A stretch of 64,000 nt of DNA, taken from contig NZ_PGFF01000001.1 of NCBI RefSeq assembly GCF_002797715.1, forward strand, positions 1,945,304-2,009,303, written 5' to 3'. The position numbers were made by a program, and so were the translations under genes. Below the pieces are notes generated by a model. That model had not been told where the DNA came from, made no database searches, and saw only the letters and a program-made list of their open reading frames with translations. How positions within the stretch are numbered: position 1 is the first letter of the stretch; every line of letters starts with the position of its first letter. This document shows positions 1 to 9,721 of this stretch, piece after piece. This stretch comes from Diaminobutyricimonas aerilata (GTDB lineage: Bacteria; Actinomycetota; Actinomycetes; Actinomycetales; Microbacteriaceae).

Positions 1-2138
1 TCGTTGTTCGTCGACACGGTCGCCGAGAGGATGTTGACGTGGTGCTCGCTCAGCACCCGCGTCACGTCGGAGAGCAGCCCGGAACGGTCCAGCGCCTCGA
101 CCTGGATCTGCACGAGGAAGACGCTCGACGAGGTCGGCGCCCACTCCACCTCGATGATGCGCTCCGGCTCGGTGAGCAGCGACTTCACGTTGTTGCAGTC
201 GGTGCGGTGCACGGACACTCCGGCACCGCGGGTGACGAACCCGACGATGTCGTCGCCCGGCACGGGGGTGCAGCACTTGGCGAGCTTGACGAGGATGTCC
301 GGGGCGCCGCGGACGAGAACGCCGGAATCCGAGGGGCGCAGCGACCGCGCCCGCGTCTTCGGCGTGAACTCCGCGTCGATGTCGTCGTTGTCCTGCTCGG
401 TCTGCAGGCTCGCGACGACCTTCTCGATCACGGATTGCGTCGAGACGTGCCCCTCGCCGACGGCGGCGTAGAGCGCCTCGACGTTCGAATAGCGCAGCTG
501 GGCCGCGACCTCGGCGAACGAGTCCTGGCTCATCAGCTTCTGCAGCGGCAGGTTCTGCTTGCGCATGGCGCGCGCGATCGCATCCTTGCCCTGCTCGATC
601 GCCTCGTCGCGGCGTTCCTTCGTGAACCACTGGCGGATCTTGTTGCGCGCCCGCGGGCTCTTGACGAAGTTCAGCCAGTCCTGGCTCGGCCCCGCGTCGG
701 GGTTCTTCGACGTGAAGACCTCGACGACGTCCCCGCTGTTGAGCGCGCTCTCGAGCGGCACCAGCCGACCGTTGACCTTCGCACCCATCGTGCGATGGCC
801 GACCTCGGTGTGCACCGCGTAGGCGAAATCGACCGGCGTCGCGCCGGCGGGCAGGCCGATGACCTTGCCCTGCGGCGTGAAGACGTAGACCTCCTTCGCA
901 CCGATCTCGAAGCGCAGCGAGTCGAGGAACTCGGTGGGGTCGGCCGTCTCGGCCTGCCAGTCCGAGATGCGCGACAGCCACGCCATGTCGGTCTCGGAGC
1001 TCGGTCCGGCCGCGGCACCCTTGCCGCCGTTGACGCGCTCCTTGTACTTCCAGTGCGCGGCGACACCGAACTCCGCCCGCTGATGCATGTCATGGGTGCG
1101 GATCTGAATCTCGACCGCGCGCCCCTTCGGCCCGATGACCGTGGTGTGCAGCGACTGGTAGAGGTTGAACTTCGGGGTCGCGATGTAGTCCTTGAAGCGA
1201 CCGGGGATCGGGTTCCACCGCGCGTGGATCGAGCCGAGCACGGCGTAGCAGTCGCGCACCGAGTTGACGAGCACGCGGATGCCGACGAGGTCGTAGATCT
1301 CGTCGAACTCGCGGCCGCGCACGATCATCTTCTGGTAGATCGAGTAGTACTGCTTCGGCCGTCCGACGACCTGGCCCTTGATGCGGGCCTCCTTGAGGTC
1401 TTCGCTCACCGCGTCGATGACGTGCTGCACGAACTCCTCGCGCTGCGGCGTGCGGTTGCGCACGAGGCTCTCGATCTCGACGTAGAGCTTGGGGTGCAGC
1501 ACCGCGAACGACAGGTCCTCGAGCTCCCACTTGATGGCCTGGATGCCGAGCCGGTGCGCGAGGGGCGCGTAGATCTCGAGCGTCTCCTGCGCCTTGCGCC
1601 GCGCGGAGTCCTCGGCGACGAAGCCCCACGTGCGGGCGTTGTGCAGGCGGTCGGCGAGCTTGATCAGCAGCACCCGGATGTCCTTCGACATCGCGACGAC
1701 CATCTTGCGGACGGTCTCGGCCTGGGCGCTGTCGCCGTACTTGAGCTTGTCGAGCTTGGTGACGCCGTCGACGAGCATCGCGACCTCGTCGCCGAAGTCG
1801 GCGCGCAACTGGTCGAGGTGGTAGTCGGTGTCTTCCACCGTGTCGTGCAGCAGGGCCGCGGCGATCGTCTTTGCCCCGATGCCGAGGTCGGCGAGGATCT
1901 GGGCGACGGCGATCGGATGGGTGATGTAGGGCTCGCCGCTGCGTCGCTTCTGGCCGTCGTGGGCGCGTTCGGCCACCTGATAGGCGCGCTCGATGAGGGC
2001 GATGTCCGCCTTCGGGTGGTGCATCCGCACCGTGCGCAGCAGGCGGTCGACCGCGCCGGCGGGCTGGGCGCGCGAGAACAGCCGCGGCAGGCGGGCGCGC
2101 AAGGAGGCGGTCGTCGTGGGCGCCTGTGTCTCGGTCAT
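1..2138 (-). CDS. relA: Bifunctional (p)ppGpp synthetase/hydrolase, Rel/SpoT family (3' end cut by window edge)
   Basis: This is the stringent-response enzyme that makes and degrades (p)ppGpp. About 712 residues are visible; the start is present and the stop lies outside the window. The order of domains is an HD hydrolase domain with the HD pair at about residues 98-99 (LLHDTVEDT), a synthetase domain (YYSIYQKM and RVLVNS region), a TGS domain ([15 protein letters not shown]), a cysteine-containing region ([12 protein letters not shown]) and a C-terminal ACT domain cut by the window edge. An intact HD motif argues that this is a bifunctional Rel rather than a synthetase-only RelA. The ATG at 2136-2138 has AGGAGG 7 bases upstream. 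It follows the rhodanese and secDF in the same direction, which matches the yebC-ruv-secDF-rel order common in actinobacteria. Identification is very secure; only the C-terminus is unseen. Confidence 0.96.
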   Translation of the reverse strand, partial: MTETQAPTTTASLRARLPRLFSRAQPAGAVDRLLRTVRMHHPKADIALIERAYQVAERAHDGQKRRSGEPYITHPIAVAQILADLGIGAKTIAAALLHDTVEDTDYHLDQLRADFGDEVAMLVDGVTKLDKLKYGDSAQAETVRKMVVAMSKDIRVLLIKLADRLHNARTWGFVAEDSARRKAQETLEIYAPLAHRLGIQAIKWELEDLSFAVLHPKLYVEIESLVRNRTPQREEFVQHVIDAVSEDLKEARIKGQVVGRPKQYYSIYQKMIVRGREFDEIYDLVGIRVLVNSVRDCYAVLGSIHARWNPIPGRFKDYIATPKFNLYQSLHTTVIGPKGRAVEIQIRTHDMHQRAEFGVAAHWKYKERVNGGKGAAAGPSSETDMAWLSRISDWQAETADPTEFLDSLRFEIGAKEVYVFTPQGKVIGLPAGATPVDFAYAVHTEVGHRTMGAKVNGRLVPLESALNSGDVVEVFTSKNPDAGPSQDWLNFVKSPRARNKIRQWFTKERRDEAIEQGKDAIARAMRKQNLPLQKLMSQDSFAEVAAQLRYSNVEALYAAVGEGHVSTQSVIEKVVASLQTEQDNDDIDAEFTPKTRARSLRPSDSGVLVRGAPDILVKLAKCCTPVPGDDIVGFVTRGAGVSVHRTDCNNVKSLLTEPERIIEVEWAPTSSSVFLVQIQVEALDRSGLLSDVTRVLSEHHVNILSATVSTNN

Positions 2139-2163
2139 CCGCTCGCCTCCTGTCCCCTTGATT

Positions 2164-2499
2164 CTAGATCCGGGGAGAAGCGTCGCCCTCCGCGACGAGT
2201 ACGCCCTCCGCGGACTGCCACGCGAGCATCCCGCCGTCGACGTTCACGGCGTCGTAGCCGGCGTCGCGGAGTGCCTCCGTGACGGTCGCCGATCGGGCGC
2301 CGCTGCGGCAGATGACGAGGATGCGCTCCCCCGCCGGCAGCTCGTCGACGCGCTCGCCGAACCGCGACATCGGGATCCAGTGGGCGTCGGGCGCGTGGCC
2401 CGCGTTCCACTCGTGCTCCTCGCGCACATCCAGCAGCCAGCCCTCGCCCGCGATCGCCGTCTGGACGGGGACCGCAGGTACGCCCGCGTCGTCGCCCAT
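2164..2499 (-). CDS. Single-domain rhodanese-like sulfurtransferase
   Basis: A 111-residue protein consisting of one rhodanese domain. The active-site loop reads CRSGARS, with the catalytic cysteine in place, preceded by [18 protein letters not shown], the usual domain start, and followed by [14 protein letters not shown]. There is no signal peptide or membrane segment, so it is cytoplasmic. Rhodaneses of this type carry persulfide sulfur or act in redox and detoxification chemistry; the acceptor cannot be told from sequence. The ATG at 2497-2499 lies only 2 bases after the secF stop, so it is probably co-transcribed with secDF, and rel follows 25 bases downstream. In many actinobacteria the gene at this position is apt; here it is not. 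Confidence 0.9.
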   Translation of the reverse strand: MGDDAGVPAVPVQTAIAGEGWLLDVREEHEWNAGHAPDAHWIPMSRFGERVDELPAGERILVICRSGARSATVTEALRDAGYDAVNVDGGMLAWQSAEGVLVAEGDASPRI

Positions 2500-2501
2500 G
2501 A

Positions 2502-3503
2502 TCAGCGGACCGCGCCGGTGGTGCCGGCGGTGGTGCGCGCCGGGGCGGGGCGCGAGCCCTGCTTCTTCACCTCGGGCTCGTTCTCGCGGAGGTGCGCGTA
2601 GAGCGGCGCGGCCACGAAGATCGTGCTGTAGGTGCCGACGATGACGCCGATGAAGAGCGCGAGCGCGATGTCGCGCAGGGTGCCGGCGCCGAGCAGGAAC
2701 GCCCCGATGAAGAGGATCGACGCGATCGGCAGGGCCGCGACGATCGAGGTGTTGATCGAGCGCACGAGCGTCTGGTTGACCGCGAGGTTCACCGACTGGG
2801 CGAAGGTGCGTCGGGATTTCTCGCCGTCCTCCGAGGTGTTCTCGCGGATCTTGTCGAACACCACGACGGTGTCGTAGAGCGAGTAGCCGAGGATCGTGAG
2901 CAGACCGATGACCGCCGCCGGCGTCACCTCGAAGCCCGCGAGCCCGTAGATGCCGGCGGTGATCACGAGGTCGTGCAGCAGGGCGACGATCGCCGCGACC
3001 GACATCTTCCAGGTGCGGAAGTACAGGGCCATCACGACCGAGACGATCACGAGGAAGACGACGAGGGCGCGGATGGCCTGCGTCGTGATGTCGGCGCCCC
3101 ACGTCGCGCCGATGAGGCTCGCGGACACCTCGTCGAGCGTCACGTCGTAGCTCTCCGCGAGACCCTCGCGCACCGCGCGGGTCTCCTCCTGCGAGAGCGC
3201 GTCGGTCTGCACGCGCACGGTGTCGGTGCCGACGGTGGTGATGCGCGGTTCGGCCTCCGGGGCGACCGATGCGACGACCTCTTCGGCGGTTCCGGTGTCC
3301 TGGTCGGCCACTCCGGCGACCTGGAACTCCGATCCGCCGGTGAACTCGATGCCGAAAGTGAACCCGCCGCGTGCGACCGGTCCGAGGATCGAGATGAGGA
3401 TGAGCACGCCCGAGACGAGGTACCAGAGCTTGCGGCGTCCGACGATGTTGAACGAGCGCTTGCCCGTGTAGAGGTCGTTGCCGAACTGCGTGAAGTTCGC
3501 CAT
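2502..3503 (-). CDS. secF: Protein translocase subunit SecF
   Basis: SecF pairs with SecD to use the proton gradient for late steps of Sec-dependent export across the cytoplasmic membrane. The 333-residue protein has an N-terminal membrane segment (LWYLVSGVLILISILGPV), an extracytoplasmic domain starting with the family motif GIEFTGGSEF, and a C-terminal block of five membrane helices containing GYSLYDTVVVFDKIREN, the SecF signature. The C-terminal tail after about residue 305 is basic and Ala/Pro/Thr-rich. The ATG overlaps the secD stop by one base (TGATG), showing translational coupling. Confidence 0.97.
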   Translation of the reverse strand: MANFTQFGNDLYTGKRSFNIVGRRKLWYLVSGVLILISILGPVARGGFTFGIEFTGGSEFQVAGVADQDTGTAEEVVASVAPEAEPRITTVGTDTVRVQTDALSQEETRAVREGLAESYDVTLDEVSASLIGATWGADITTQAIRALVVFLVIVSVVMALYFRTWKMSVAAIVALLHDLVITAGIYGLAGFEVTPAAVIGLLTILGYSLYDTVVVFDKIRENTSEDGEKSRRTFAQSVNLAVNQTLVRSINTSIVAALPIASILFIGAFLLGAGTLRDIALALFIGVIVGTYSTIFVAAPLYAHLRENEPEVKKQGSRPAPARTTAGTTGAVR

Positions 3504-5275
3504 CAGGACTCCTTGCCCGTGCGGGTGGTCTCGGGGGTGCGTTCGGCCGCGGCCTTGCGTTCGGCGATCGTCTGACGACGCTCCGCCTCACGCGCGGCGC
3601 GGGCGTTGCGGGCACTCGCCTCCGCCGGGGTGCGGAACTGCGCACGGCCGCGGTAGACGGCGCCGAGCGCCCGCGGGTCGAGTCCGCTGAGTCGGTGCCC
3701 TTCGGTGAAGAAGCGCGTGCGACCGAGCAGCTGCAGCATCGGGTGGGTGAACAGGGCGACGACGATGAGGTCGACGATCGTCGTGACCCCGAGCGTGAAC
3801 GCGAACCCGCGCACGTTGCCGACCGCGAGCAGGTAGAGCACGAGCGCGGCGAGGAAGTTGACCGCGTCCGACGCGACGATGGTGCGGATCGCGCGCTTCC
3901 AGCCCGCTTCCACCGCCCCTTCGAGGGCACGGCCGTCGCGCAGCTCGTCGCGCACGCGTTCGAAGTAGACGATGAACGAGTCGGCGGTGATGCCGATCGC
4001 GACGATGAGGCCCGCGACGCCGGCGAGCGACAGGCGGAAGCCCTGGGCGTTGGAAAGGTAGGTCACTACGAAGTAGGTGACCACCGCCGCGACGACGAGC
4101 GAGGCGACCGTGACGGTGCCGAGCGTGCGGTACTGGATGAGCGAGTAGACGACCACGAGCAGCAGACCGATGAGGCCGGCGAGCAGGCCGCTCGCGAGCT
4201 GGCTCGTTCCGAGGGTGGCCGAGATCGCCTCCTGGCTCTGCACCTCGAAGCCGATCGGGAGCGCACCGAATTTCAGCTGGTCGGCGAGGGTCTTGGCGCT
4301 GTCCTGGGTGAACGAGCCGCTGATCTGCGGCTTGCCGTCGGGGATGACCGAGTTGGTCGTGGGCGCGGAGATCACGTAGCGGTCGAGCACGATGGCGAAC
4401 TGGTTCTGGGCGCCCTGCAGGTTCACGAGGCGCTCCGTGACCTCGCGGAACTCCTTCGTGCCCTTGTCGTTGAACGTGATGAACACGCCCCACTCGCCGG
4501 TCGGAGCGCCCTGCGAGTTGGTGACCTGCCCGCTCGTGGCGTTGCTGATCGTCTCACCCGAGACCTCGACCGGGCCGAGCAGGTACTTGAGGCTGCCCTG
4601 CGGGGTCACCTCGCATGTGACGAGCGGCTCATCCGCCGGAGCGACGCCCGCGGAGGCGTCTTCGAGGCTCGCGCAGTCGAAGTTGTCGTAGCGGCTCTGC
4701 AGCTCCGGCGTGATCCACGCGAGGTCGCTCGCGTTGGTCGGCTCCGCGGTGGGCGTGCTCTCGAGCGAGGGCGACGGGGTGGGCTCGGGGCTCGCGGTCG
4801 CGCCGTCCTCCTCGCCGACGGAGCTCGTGGGGGCCACGTCGGTGAGCAGCACTGGGCGGAACTCGAGCTTGGCCGACGACTGGATGCGCTGGAGGGTCGC
4901 CTCATCCGGCTCGCCCGGGATCGCGACGACGACGTTGCGATCGCCCTGCGTGGTGACCTCGGCCTCCGCGACACCGCTCGCGTCGACGCGCTGCCGGATG
5001 ATCGACACGGCCTGGTCGAGCTGCTCCTGCGTGAGCGTCTGCTCGTCGCCGAGCTGCGCCGCCATGATGATCTGCGTGCCGCCCTCGAGGTCGAGCGCGA
5101 GCTTCGGTGTCCAAGAGCCGCCGTTCCAGAGCACCTGGGCGCCGTTGCCGAGCACGAGCGCGACGAGGATCACCCCCAACCAGACGAGGGATCGGGTGGC
5201 CTTCCGGGCCGGGGTGGATCGTGCCAACGTGAGCTCAGCTTTCTCGGGGCGCAACGGAACCGGGGCGCTGGGCAC
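3503..5275 (-). CDS. secD: Protein translocase subunit SecD
   Basis: Partner of SecF in protein export. The 590-residue protein has a first membrane helix near residues 30-47, the D1 motif LDLEGGTQI at about 62-70, a large periplasmic-side domain and a six-helix membrane block with the proton-relay region (GITADSFIVYFERVRDE). Residues around 150-220 form a low-complexity Glu/Pro/Ser/Thr/Ala stretch (SPEPTPSPSLESTPT) followed by a segment with two cysteines; this interrupts the P1 domain and is an actinobacterial-style insertion. The C-terminal 50 residues are charged and probably cytoplasmic. It is the middle gene of yajC-secD-secF. Confidence 0.97.
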   Translation of the reverse strand: MPSAPVPLRPEKAELTLARSTPARKATRSLVWLGVILVALVLGNGAQVLWNGGSWTPKLALDLEGGTQIIMAAQLGDEQTLTQEQLDQAVSIIRQRVDASGVAEAEVTTQGDRNVVVAIPGEPDEATLQRIQSSAKLEFRPVLLTDVAPTSSVGEEDGATASPEPTPSPSLESTPTAEPTNASDLAWITPELQSRYDNFDCASLEDASAGVAPADEPLVTCEVTPQGSLKYLLGPVEVSGETISNATSGQVTNSQGAPTGEWGVFITFNDKGTKEFREVTERLVNLQGAQNQFAIVLDRYVISAPTTNSVIPDGKPQISGSFTQDSAKTLADQLKFGALPIGFEVQSQEAISATLGTSQLASGLLAGLIGLLLVVVYSLIQYRTLGTVTVASLVVAAVVTYFVVTYLSNAQGFRLSLAGVAGLIVAIGITADSFIVYFERVRDELRDGRALEGAVEAGWKRAIRTIVASDAVNFLAALVLYLLAVGNVRGFAFTLGVTTIVDLIVVALFTHPMLQLLGRTRFFTEGHRLSGLDPRALGAVYRGRAQFRTPAEASARNARAAREAERRQTIAERKAAAERTPETTRTGKES

Positions 5276-5314
5276 CCCGATCGCGGTCGACGTCGACCGC
5301 GCGGGAGGATCGGA

Positions 5315-5740
5315 TCAGTCGGTCGACTTGCGACCGTCGGTCGGCTCGTCGGGGTCGACGACGGGCTTGGCTCCAGCGCCCGGCTCGGTCGGGCGCGTGC
5401 GCTCCCCGAACTCCGGCTCGGTGCCGTCGAGGTCGGAGACCTCGGTGGACTCGTCGGTCAGCGCCTCGACCTCGACCGGGTCCACGACGCGGGCGATCGT
5501 CTGACGGTGCACGCGCACCTGGCTGCCCGGGCTCGTCTCGAGCACCGCGACGTTGCTCTCCTCGTCGATCGACACGAGCGTGCCGAAGAGCCCGAAGTTC
5601 GTCATGACCTCCGCACCGGGCACGATCTTGGACTGCAGTGCCTCCATCTCCGCCTTGCGCTTGCGCGAGTTGCGGAACATGAAGAAGACCAGCACCACAA
5701 GGAGCAGGATGAGCACGATCGAGGTGGGATCAAACACCAT
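5315..5740 (-). CDS. yajC: Preprotein translocase auxiliary subunit YajC
   Basis: A 141-residue protein with one N-terminal membrane helix (about residues 7-22) followed by the YajC cytoplasmic domain, visible as KIVPGAEVMTNFGLFGTLVSIDEE and VLETSPGSQVRVHRQTIARV. The last 50 residues are acidic and disordered, longer than in proteobacterial YajC (about 110 residues). YajC binds SecDF. It is first in the yajC-secD-secF-rhodanese run, 39 bases before secD. A TATAAT hexamer on the same strand at 5809-5814 overlaps the ruvB stop and may give this operon its own promoter. Confidence 0.95.
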   Translation of the reverse strand: MVFDPTSIVLILLLVVLVFFMFRNSRKRKAEMEALQSKIVPGAEVMTNFGLFGTLVSIDEESNVAVLETSPGSQVRVHRQTIARVVDPVEVEALTDESTEVSDLDGTEPEFGERTRPTEPGAGAKPVVDPDEPTDGRKSTD

Positions 5741-5774
5741 GGGGGAAGGCCCTTCGGGGGTCGTGGGTGGCGGG

Positions 5775-5814
5775 ATCGTACGGACGCGACGACCGCTCAG
5801 CCTCGAAAATTATA
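5775..5814 (-). promoter_or_regulatory. Candidate promoter of yajC-secDF
   Basis: On the minus strand there is a perfect TATAAT at 5809-5814, overlapping the ruvB stop codon, and a second -10-like hexamer TACGAT at 5775-5780. Either lies 35 to 70 bases before the yajC ATG. No good -35 hexamer is visible at 17-18 bases. A perfect TATAAT is rare by chance in DNA this GC-rich, which is the main argument. Confidence 0.4.
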
Positions 5815-6856
5815 GGTCATCGCCGAAAAGCGTCTGCCCGGCGCGCTGTACCCCGAAGTGCCGCCATGCCGCCGGAGTGGCGACACGACCCCGCGGGGTG
5901 CGCGTGAGCAGGCCGATGCGCACGAGGAACGGCTCGACGACACTCTCGATCGTCTCCGCCTCCTCGCCCACCGAGACGGCGAGGGTGTTGAGTCCGACCG
6001 GTCCCCCGTCGAAGCGCTCGAGCAGGATCTTCATGACGGCGCGATCGAGGCGATCGAGGCCCAGTTCGTCCACGTCGTACAGCTCGAGCGCAGCATGCAC
6101 GGCGTCGAGACCGACGGCGCCGCGGCGGTCGCCGCTCCCCGAGGTGTGCACGAGCGCGTAGTCGCGCACGCGTCGCAGCAGGCGGTTCGCGATGCGCGGT
6201 GTCCCTCGGCAGCGGCCCGCGATCTCCGCGAGGGCGCCGCGGTCCACGTCGAGTTCGAGCAGCCGTGCGGCGCGTTCGAGCACCCGCTCGAGTTCCGCGT
6301 CGTCGTAGAACTCGAGGTGGGCGGTGAACCCGAAGCGGTCGCGCAGCGGGTTCGGCAGCAGGCCGGCGCGGGTGGTGGCCCCGACGAGGGTGAACGGAGC
6401 CAGGTCGAGCGGAATCGACGTCGCGCCGGCGCCCTTGCCGACCATGATGTCGATGCGGAAGTCCTCCATGGCGAGGTACAGCATCTCCTCCGCCGAACGC
6501 GCCATGCGGTGGATCTCGTCGATGAAGAGCACCTCGCCGGGCACGAGGGAGGACAGCAGCGCGGCGAGGTCCCCGGCGTGCTGGATGGCCGGACCGCTCG
6601 ACATCCGCAGGGAGCGGCCGCTCTCGTGGGCGACGATCATTGCGAGGGTCGTCTTGCCGAGGCCGGGCGGACCGGCGAGCAGGATGTGGTCGGGCGTGCG
6701 GTTCTGCAGCGACGCCGCCTGCAGCAACAGCTGAAGCTGACCGCGCACGCGCGTCTGCCCGACGAATTCGGCGAGCGACCGGGGACGCAGGGCGCCCTCG
6801 AACGCGAGCTCCGCCTCGGACTCCGGCGCCGGGGAGACGATGTCGTGATCGCTCAT
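5810..6856 (-). CDS. ruvB: Holliday junction branch-migration ATPase RuvB
   Basis: RuvB is the hexameric motor that drives Holliday-junction migration with RuvA. The 348-residue protein has Walker [12 protein letters not shown] at about residues 62-72, Walker B LFIDEIHR, sensor region [18 protein letters not shown], and a C-terminal winged-helix DNA-binding domain ending in [13 protein letters not shown]. Length is normal. The ATG overlaps the ruvA stop by 4 bases (ATGA). It is the last of ruvC-ruvA-ruvB. Confidence 0.98.
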   Translation of the reverse strand: MSDHDIVSPAPESEAELAFEGALRPRSLAEFVGQTRVRGQLQLLLQAASLQNRTPDHILLAGPPGLGKTTLAMIVAHESGRSLRMSSGPAIQHAGDLAALLSSLVPGEVLFIDEIHRMARSAEEMLYLAMEDFRIDIMVGKGAGATSIPLDLAPFTLVGATTRAGLLPNPLRDRFGFTAHLEFYDDAELERVLERAARLLELDVDRGALAEIAGRCRGTPRIANRLLRRVRDYALVHTSGSGDRRGAVGLDAVHAALELYDVDELGLDRLDRAVMKILLERFDGGPVGLNTLAVSVGEEAETIESVVEPFLVRIGLLTRTPRGRVATPAAWRHFGVQRAGQTLFGDDL

Positions 6857-7467
6857 CGCAGGGCCGACGGCTGGTTCGGGCCGAGCAGCGCGAGCGCGGA
6901 ACGCAGCAGCACCGGCACGTTGACCCGATCGCCCGGCGCGGCGCTCGCGACGGCATCCGACGCGGCCTGCGCGGCGATGCGCTCGGGCCAGCCGAGCCCG
7001 GTGAGGGCGGCGGTCACCTGCTCGGCGATCGCGGTGTCGGGCACACTCGCGACGGCGCGGGGCGCGACCGCGGCGAGCTTGCCCGCGAGTGACACGACGA
7101 TGAGCTTCGCGGTCTTCGGCCCGATCCCCGACACCTTGCGGAAGGCGGCGTCGTTCTCGGTCGCCACCGCATCCGCGACCTCATCGGGCGCGAGGGTCGC
7201 GAGCACACCGAGCGCCGACTTGGGGCCGACCCCCGTCACGCCGCGCAACAGGTCGAAGATCGCCAGTTCCTCGGTGTTCTGGAAGCCGTACAGGCTCAGC
7301 TCGTCTTCGCGCACGATGAGCGCGGTGTGGACCAGCGCCTCGGCGCCGACACGCAGCGCGAGCGCGTGCTGGGGGGTGACCTGCACGGAGAGGCCGACCC
7401 CGCCGACCTCGATGACGACGGTCGTGCCGGCCGAATGCAGCACGGTACCGCGCAGGGAGGAGATCAC
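6853..7467 (-). CDS. ruvA: Holliday junction binding protein RuvA
   Basis: A 204-residue tetramer-forming protein that holds the four-way junction for RuvB. It starts with the OB fold [13 protein letters not shown], has the helix-hairpin-helix repeats [17 protein letters not shown] and [16 protein letters not shown], and a C-terminal RuvB-contact domain starting near residue 155 ([17 protein letters not shown]). Start is GTG, overlapping the ruvC stop by 4 bases (GTGA), so the three ruv genes are translationally coupled. Confidence 0.97.
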   Translation of the reverse strand: MISSLRGTVLHSAGTTVVIEVGGVGLSVQVTPQHALALRVGAEALVHTALIVREDELSLYGFQNTEELAIFDLLRGVTGVGPKSALGVLATLAPDEVADAVATENDAAFRKVSGIGPKTAKLIVVSLAGKLAAVAPRAVASVPDTAIAEQVTAALTGLGWPERIAAQAASDAVASAAPGDRVNVPVLLRSALALLGPNQPSALR

Positions 7468-8036
7468 CTCGTCACCCTACGTGCGCCCGACGACTTCTCG
7501 GCCGCGCGCCACGCCTGTTGCGCGGGCGTCAGCGCTCCCCCGGTCGGCGCGGCGCTCGGCGCACCACGCCAGCCGTGGCAGATCGCGAGCGCGAGAGCGT
7601 CGCTCGCGTCCGCCGGTCGCGGGATCTCGGCGAGGCCGAGCACCCGCGCGACCATCGTGCCGACCTGCCGCTTGTCGGCGGATCCGTACCCCGTGATCGC
7701 CGCCTTCACCTCGCTCGGGGTGTGCAGACCGACCGTGAGCCCGCGCGCGGCAGCCGCGTGCAGGGCGATGCCGCTCACTTGCGCCGTGCCCATGACGGTG
7801 CGCACGTTGTGCTGGGCGAACACCCGCTCGACGGCGACCGCGTGCGGGGAGAACTCCGACAGCACCGCGGCGATGCCCTCCGCCACGGCGAGCAGCCGCA
7901 GCTCGAGCGCGAGCTCGGGGGGCGTGCGGATGACGTCGACGTGCACGAGGCTCGCCCGGCGGTCCGGTTCGAGATCGACGATGCCGATCCCGCAGCGGGT
8001 CAGACCGGGGTCGATCCCGAGAACCCGCAGCGTCAT
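7464..8036 (-). CDS. ruvC: Holliday junction resolvase RuvC
   Basis: RuvC is the endonuclease that cuts Holliday junctions. The 190-residue protein begins MTLRVLGIDPGLTRCGIG, giving the first catalytic Asp at residue 8, and continues with AVERVFAQHNVRTVMGTAQ (catalytic Glu), and the C-terminal DASDALALAICHGW with the last two acidic residues. The tail beyond residue 165 is Ala/Pro-rich. It lies 3 bases after yebC and overlaps ruvA by 4 bases. No LexA-type box was recognised in front of it. Confidence 0.97.
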   Translation of the reverse strand: MTLRVLGIDPGLTRCGIGIVDLEPDRRASLVHVDVIRTPPELALELRLLAVAEGIAAVLSEFSPHAVAVERVFAQHNVRTVMGTAQVSGIALHAAAARGLTVGLHTPSEVKAAITGYGSADKRQVGTMVARVLGLAEIPRPADASDALALAICHGWRGAPSAAPTGGALTPAQQAWRAAEKSSGARRVTR

Positions 8037-8039
8037 CCG

Positions 8040-8801
8040 TCAGTCTTCGTCGTCGAGCTGCGCCTGCACGTCGGCGGGGATGTCGAAGTTGGCGTAGACG
8101 TTCTGCACGTCGTCGCTGTCTTCAAGGGCGTCGATGAGCCGGAACACCTTGCGCGCGGTGTCCGCGTCGACCTCGATGCTGAGGTTCGGCACGAACTCCG
8201 CGTCGGCCGAGTCGTAGTCGATGCCAGCCTCCTGCAGCGCGGTGCGCGCGGCGACCAGCTGCGAGGGCTCCGTGATGACCTCGAACCCGGCGCCGCGGTC
8301 GGTGACCTCCTCAGCGCCCGCGTCGAGCACGGCGGCGAGGATGTCGTCTTCGTCGACCCCGTCCGTCTTGGTGATCGAGATGACGCCCTTGCGGCTGAAG
8401 TTGTAGGCGACGCTGCCGGGGTCGGCCATCGTGCCGCCGTTGCGGGTCATCGCCGTGCGCACGTCGGCGGCGGCGCGGTTCTTGTTGTCGGTGAGGCACT
8501 CGATCAGCAGCGCGACGCCGTTCGGGCCGTAGCCCTCGTACATGATCGTCTGGTAGTCGATCGACTCACCGGTGAGCCCCGCACCGCGCTTGATCGCGCG
8601 GTCGATGTTGTCGTTGGGCACCGACGTCTTCTTCGCCTTCTGCACGGCGTCGACGAGGGTGGGGTTGCCCGAGAGGTCGGCACCGCCGATCTTGGCGGCG
8701 ACCTCGATGTTCTTGATGAGCTTGGCGAACGACTTGGCCCGGCGCGCGTCGATGACGGCCTTCTTGTGCTTGGTCGTTGCCCACTTGGAATGGCCGCTCA
8801 C
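8040..8801 (-). CDS. yebC: YebC/PmpR family protein
   Basis: A 253-residue cytoplasmic protein with the family's N-terminal signature ([18 protein letters not shown]) and the acidic C-terminal domains ([18 protein letters not shown]). Members have been described as DNA-binding regulators and more recently as translation factors that relieve proline-stretch stalling; sequence alone does not decide. It is first in yebC-ruvC-ruvA-ruvB, an arrangement conserved in actinobacteria. Upstream there is a 318-base gap containing two hairpins. Confidence 0.95.
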   Translation of the reverse strand: MSGHSKWATTKHKKAVIDARRAKSFAKLIKNIEVAAKIGGADLSGNPTLVDAVQKAKKTSVPNDNIDRAIKRGAGLTGESIDYQTIMYEGYGPNGVALLIECLTDNKNRAAADVRTAMTRNGGTMADPGSVAYNFSRKGVISITKTDGVDEDDILAAVLDAGAEEVTDRGAGFEVITEPSQLVAARTALQEAGIDYDSADAEFVPNLSIEVDADTARKVFRLIDALEDSDDVQNVYANFDIPADVQAQLDDED

Positions 8802-9119
8802 GGTGCTCCTTGTCCTACGAAGATCCTCGCCATTCTACCCGTGGGCGCCGCCCTCCCTCGTGCGCCGCACCCGGCGCTCACCCCACCAGACCGCGTTCCC
8901 ACGCGAAGCGCTCTTCCTCCCGGAGGAGGAGAGCCCGTCGTCTTCCCGTCGCATCTCGCGGGTGCGACGCCGCCGCACCCGCGATTCGCGACAGGAACGC
9001 CGCCGGAAGCGAAGACGGAGCGGTTTCCCGTCAGTAGATGCCCTTTCGCAGCGGCAGTAAGGGCATCTACTGACGGAAAACGGACGCCCGCCCCGCGGTG
9101 GCGAGACGGCGCCCGACCG
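8802..9119. other. Intergenic region between yebC and pdxT, two inverted repeats, no gene
   Basis: This 318-base gap holds no convincing coding sequence; the short open frames in it have no start signal and no family resemblance. It contains an 11-bp perfect inverted repeat (8956-8966 with 8974-8984, 7-base loop, core CGCGGGTGCG) and a longer 18-bp hairpin at 9028-9076 listed separately. It must also contain the yebC-ruvCAB promoter, but no clear -10/-35 pair was found. Confidence 0.7.
9028..9076 (-). terminator. Long perfect hairpin downstream of pdxT, probable terminator
   Basis: Two perfectly complementary 18-base arms (9028-9045 and 9059-9076; left arm CCGTCAGTAGATGCCCTT) enclose a 13-base loop. 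It starts 44 bases after the pdxT stop on the minus strand. The arms are flanked by short T/A runs (TTT on the left, AAAA on the right), so it could terminate transcription from pdxST; there is no long U tract. The arms are unusually long and perfect for an ordinary terminator. Confidence 0.6.
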
Positions 9120-9698
9120 TCAGCGGGCGGCGCGCACCTTGTCGAGGAAGTACTCGTGGAAGCGCGTCTCCCCGGTGATCTCGGGGTGGAACGCCGTGCC
9201 GAGCAGGTTGCCCTGCTCGACGGCGACCACGCGACCGTCACCGAGCGCCGCGAAGGGGGTCGAGCGCTCCCCCACGGCCTCGACGATGGGCCCGCGGATG
9301 AACACCGCGTGCACCGGCGGGTCGCCGAGCGCGGGCACGTCGAGGTCGGTCTCGAACGAGTCGAGCTGACTGCCGAACGCGTTGCGGCGCACCGTCACAT
9401 CGAGGCCACCGAGCGTCTGCTGACCCTCGATCGCATCCAGCACTCGATCGGCGAGCATGATGAGCCCCGCGCACGTGCCGTACACCGGCATTCCGGCGGC
9501 GATGCGCTCCGTGAGCGGTTCCGCGAGCCCGAAGGTGCGGCTGAGCTTGTCCATCACGGTCGACTCGCCGCCCGGGATGACGAGTCCCTCGACGTCGTCG
9601 AGTTCGGATGCACGCCGCACCGGCACCGCGTCGGCGCCGAGCCCGCGGAGCACCGCGAGGTGCTCCCGGAAGTCTCCCTGCAGCGCGAGCACGCCCAC
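9120..9698 (-). CDS. pdxT: Pyridoxal 5'-phosphate synthase glutaminase subunit PdxT
   Basis: PdxT hydrolyses glutamine and channels ammonia to PdxS for de novo synthesis of pyridoxal phosphate. The 192-residue class I-like glutaminase has GVLALQGDFREHL at the start, the GGESTVM motif, the nucleophile elbow PVYGTCAGLIMLA with its cysteine, and the C-terminal His-x-Glu in FHPEITGETRFHEYF. The GTG at 9696-9698 is the only usable start after the pdxS stop; no strong Shine-Dalgarno is seen. It lies 23 bases after pdxS. Confidence 0.96.
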   Translation of the reverse strand: MGVLALQGDFREHLAVLRGLGADAVPVRRASELDDVEGLVIPGGESTVMDKLSRTFGLAEPLTERIAAGMPVYGTCAGLIMLADRVLDAIEGQQTLGGLDVTVRRNAFGSQLDSFETDLDVPALGDPPVHAVFIRGPIVEAVGERSTPFAALGDGRVVAVEQGNLLGTAFHPEITGETRFHEYFLDKVRAAR

Positions 9699-9721
9699 GC
9701 GGGGCGAGGACGCGTCCAGCG

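Noticed and set aside
39-2282. Long plus-strand open frame of about 750 codons opposite rel
   Set aside because: It is antisense to rel, whose domains are unmistakable. Its translation is rich in Arg, Asp, Val, Leu and Gly with no family motif, as expected from a shadow frame in GC-rich DNA.
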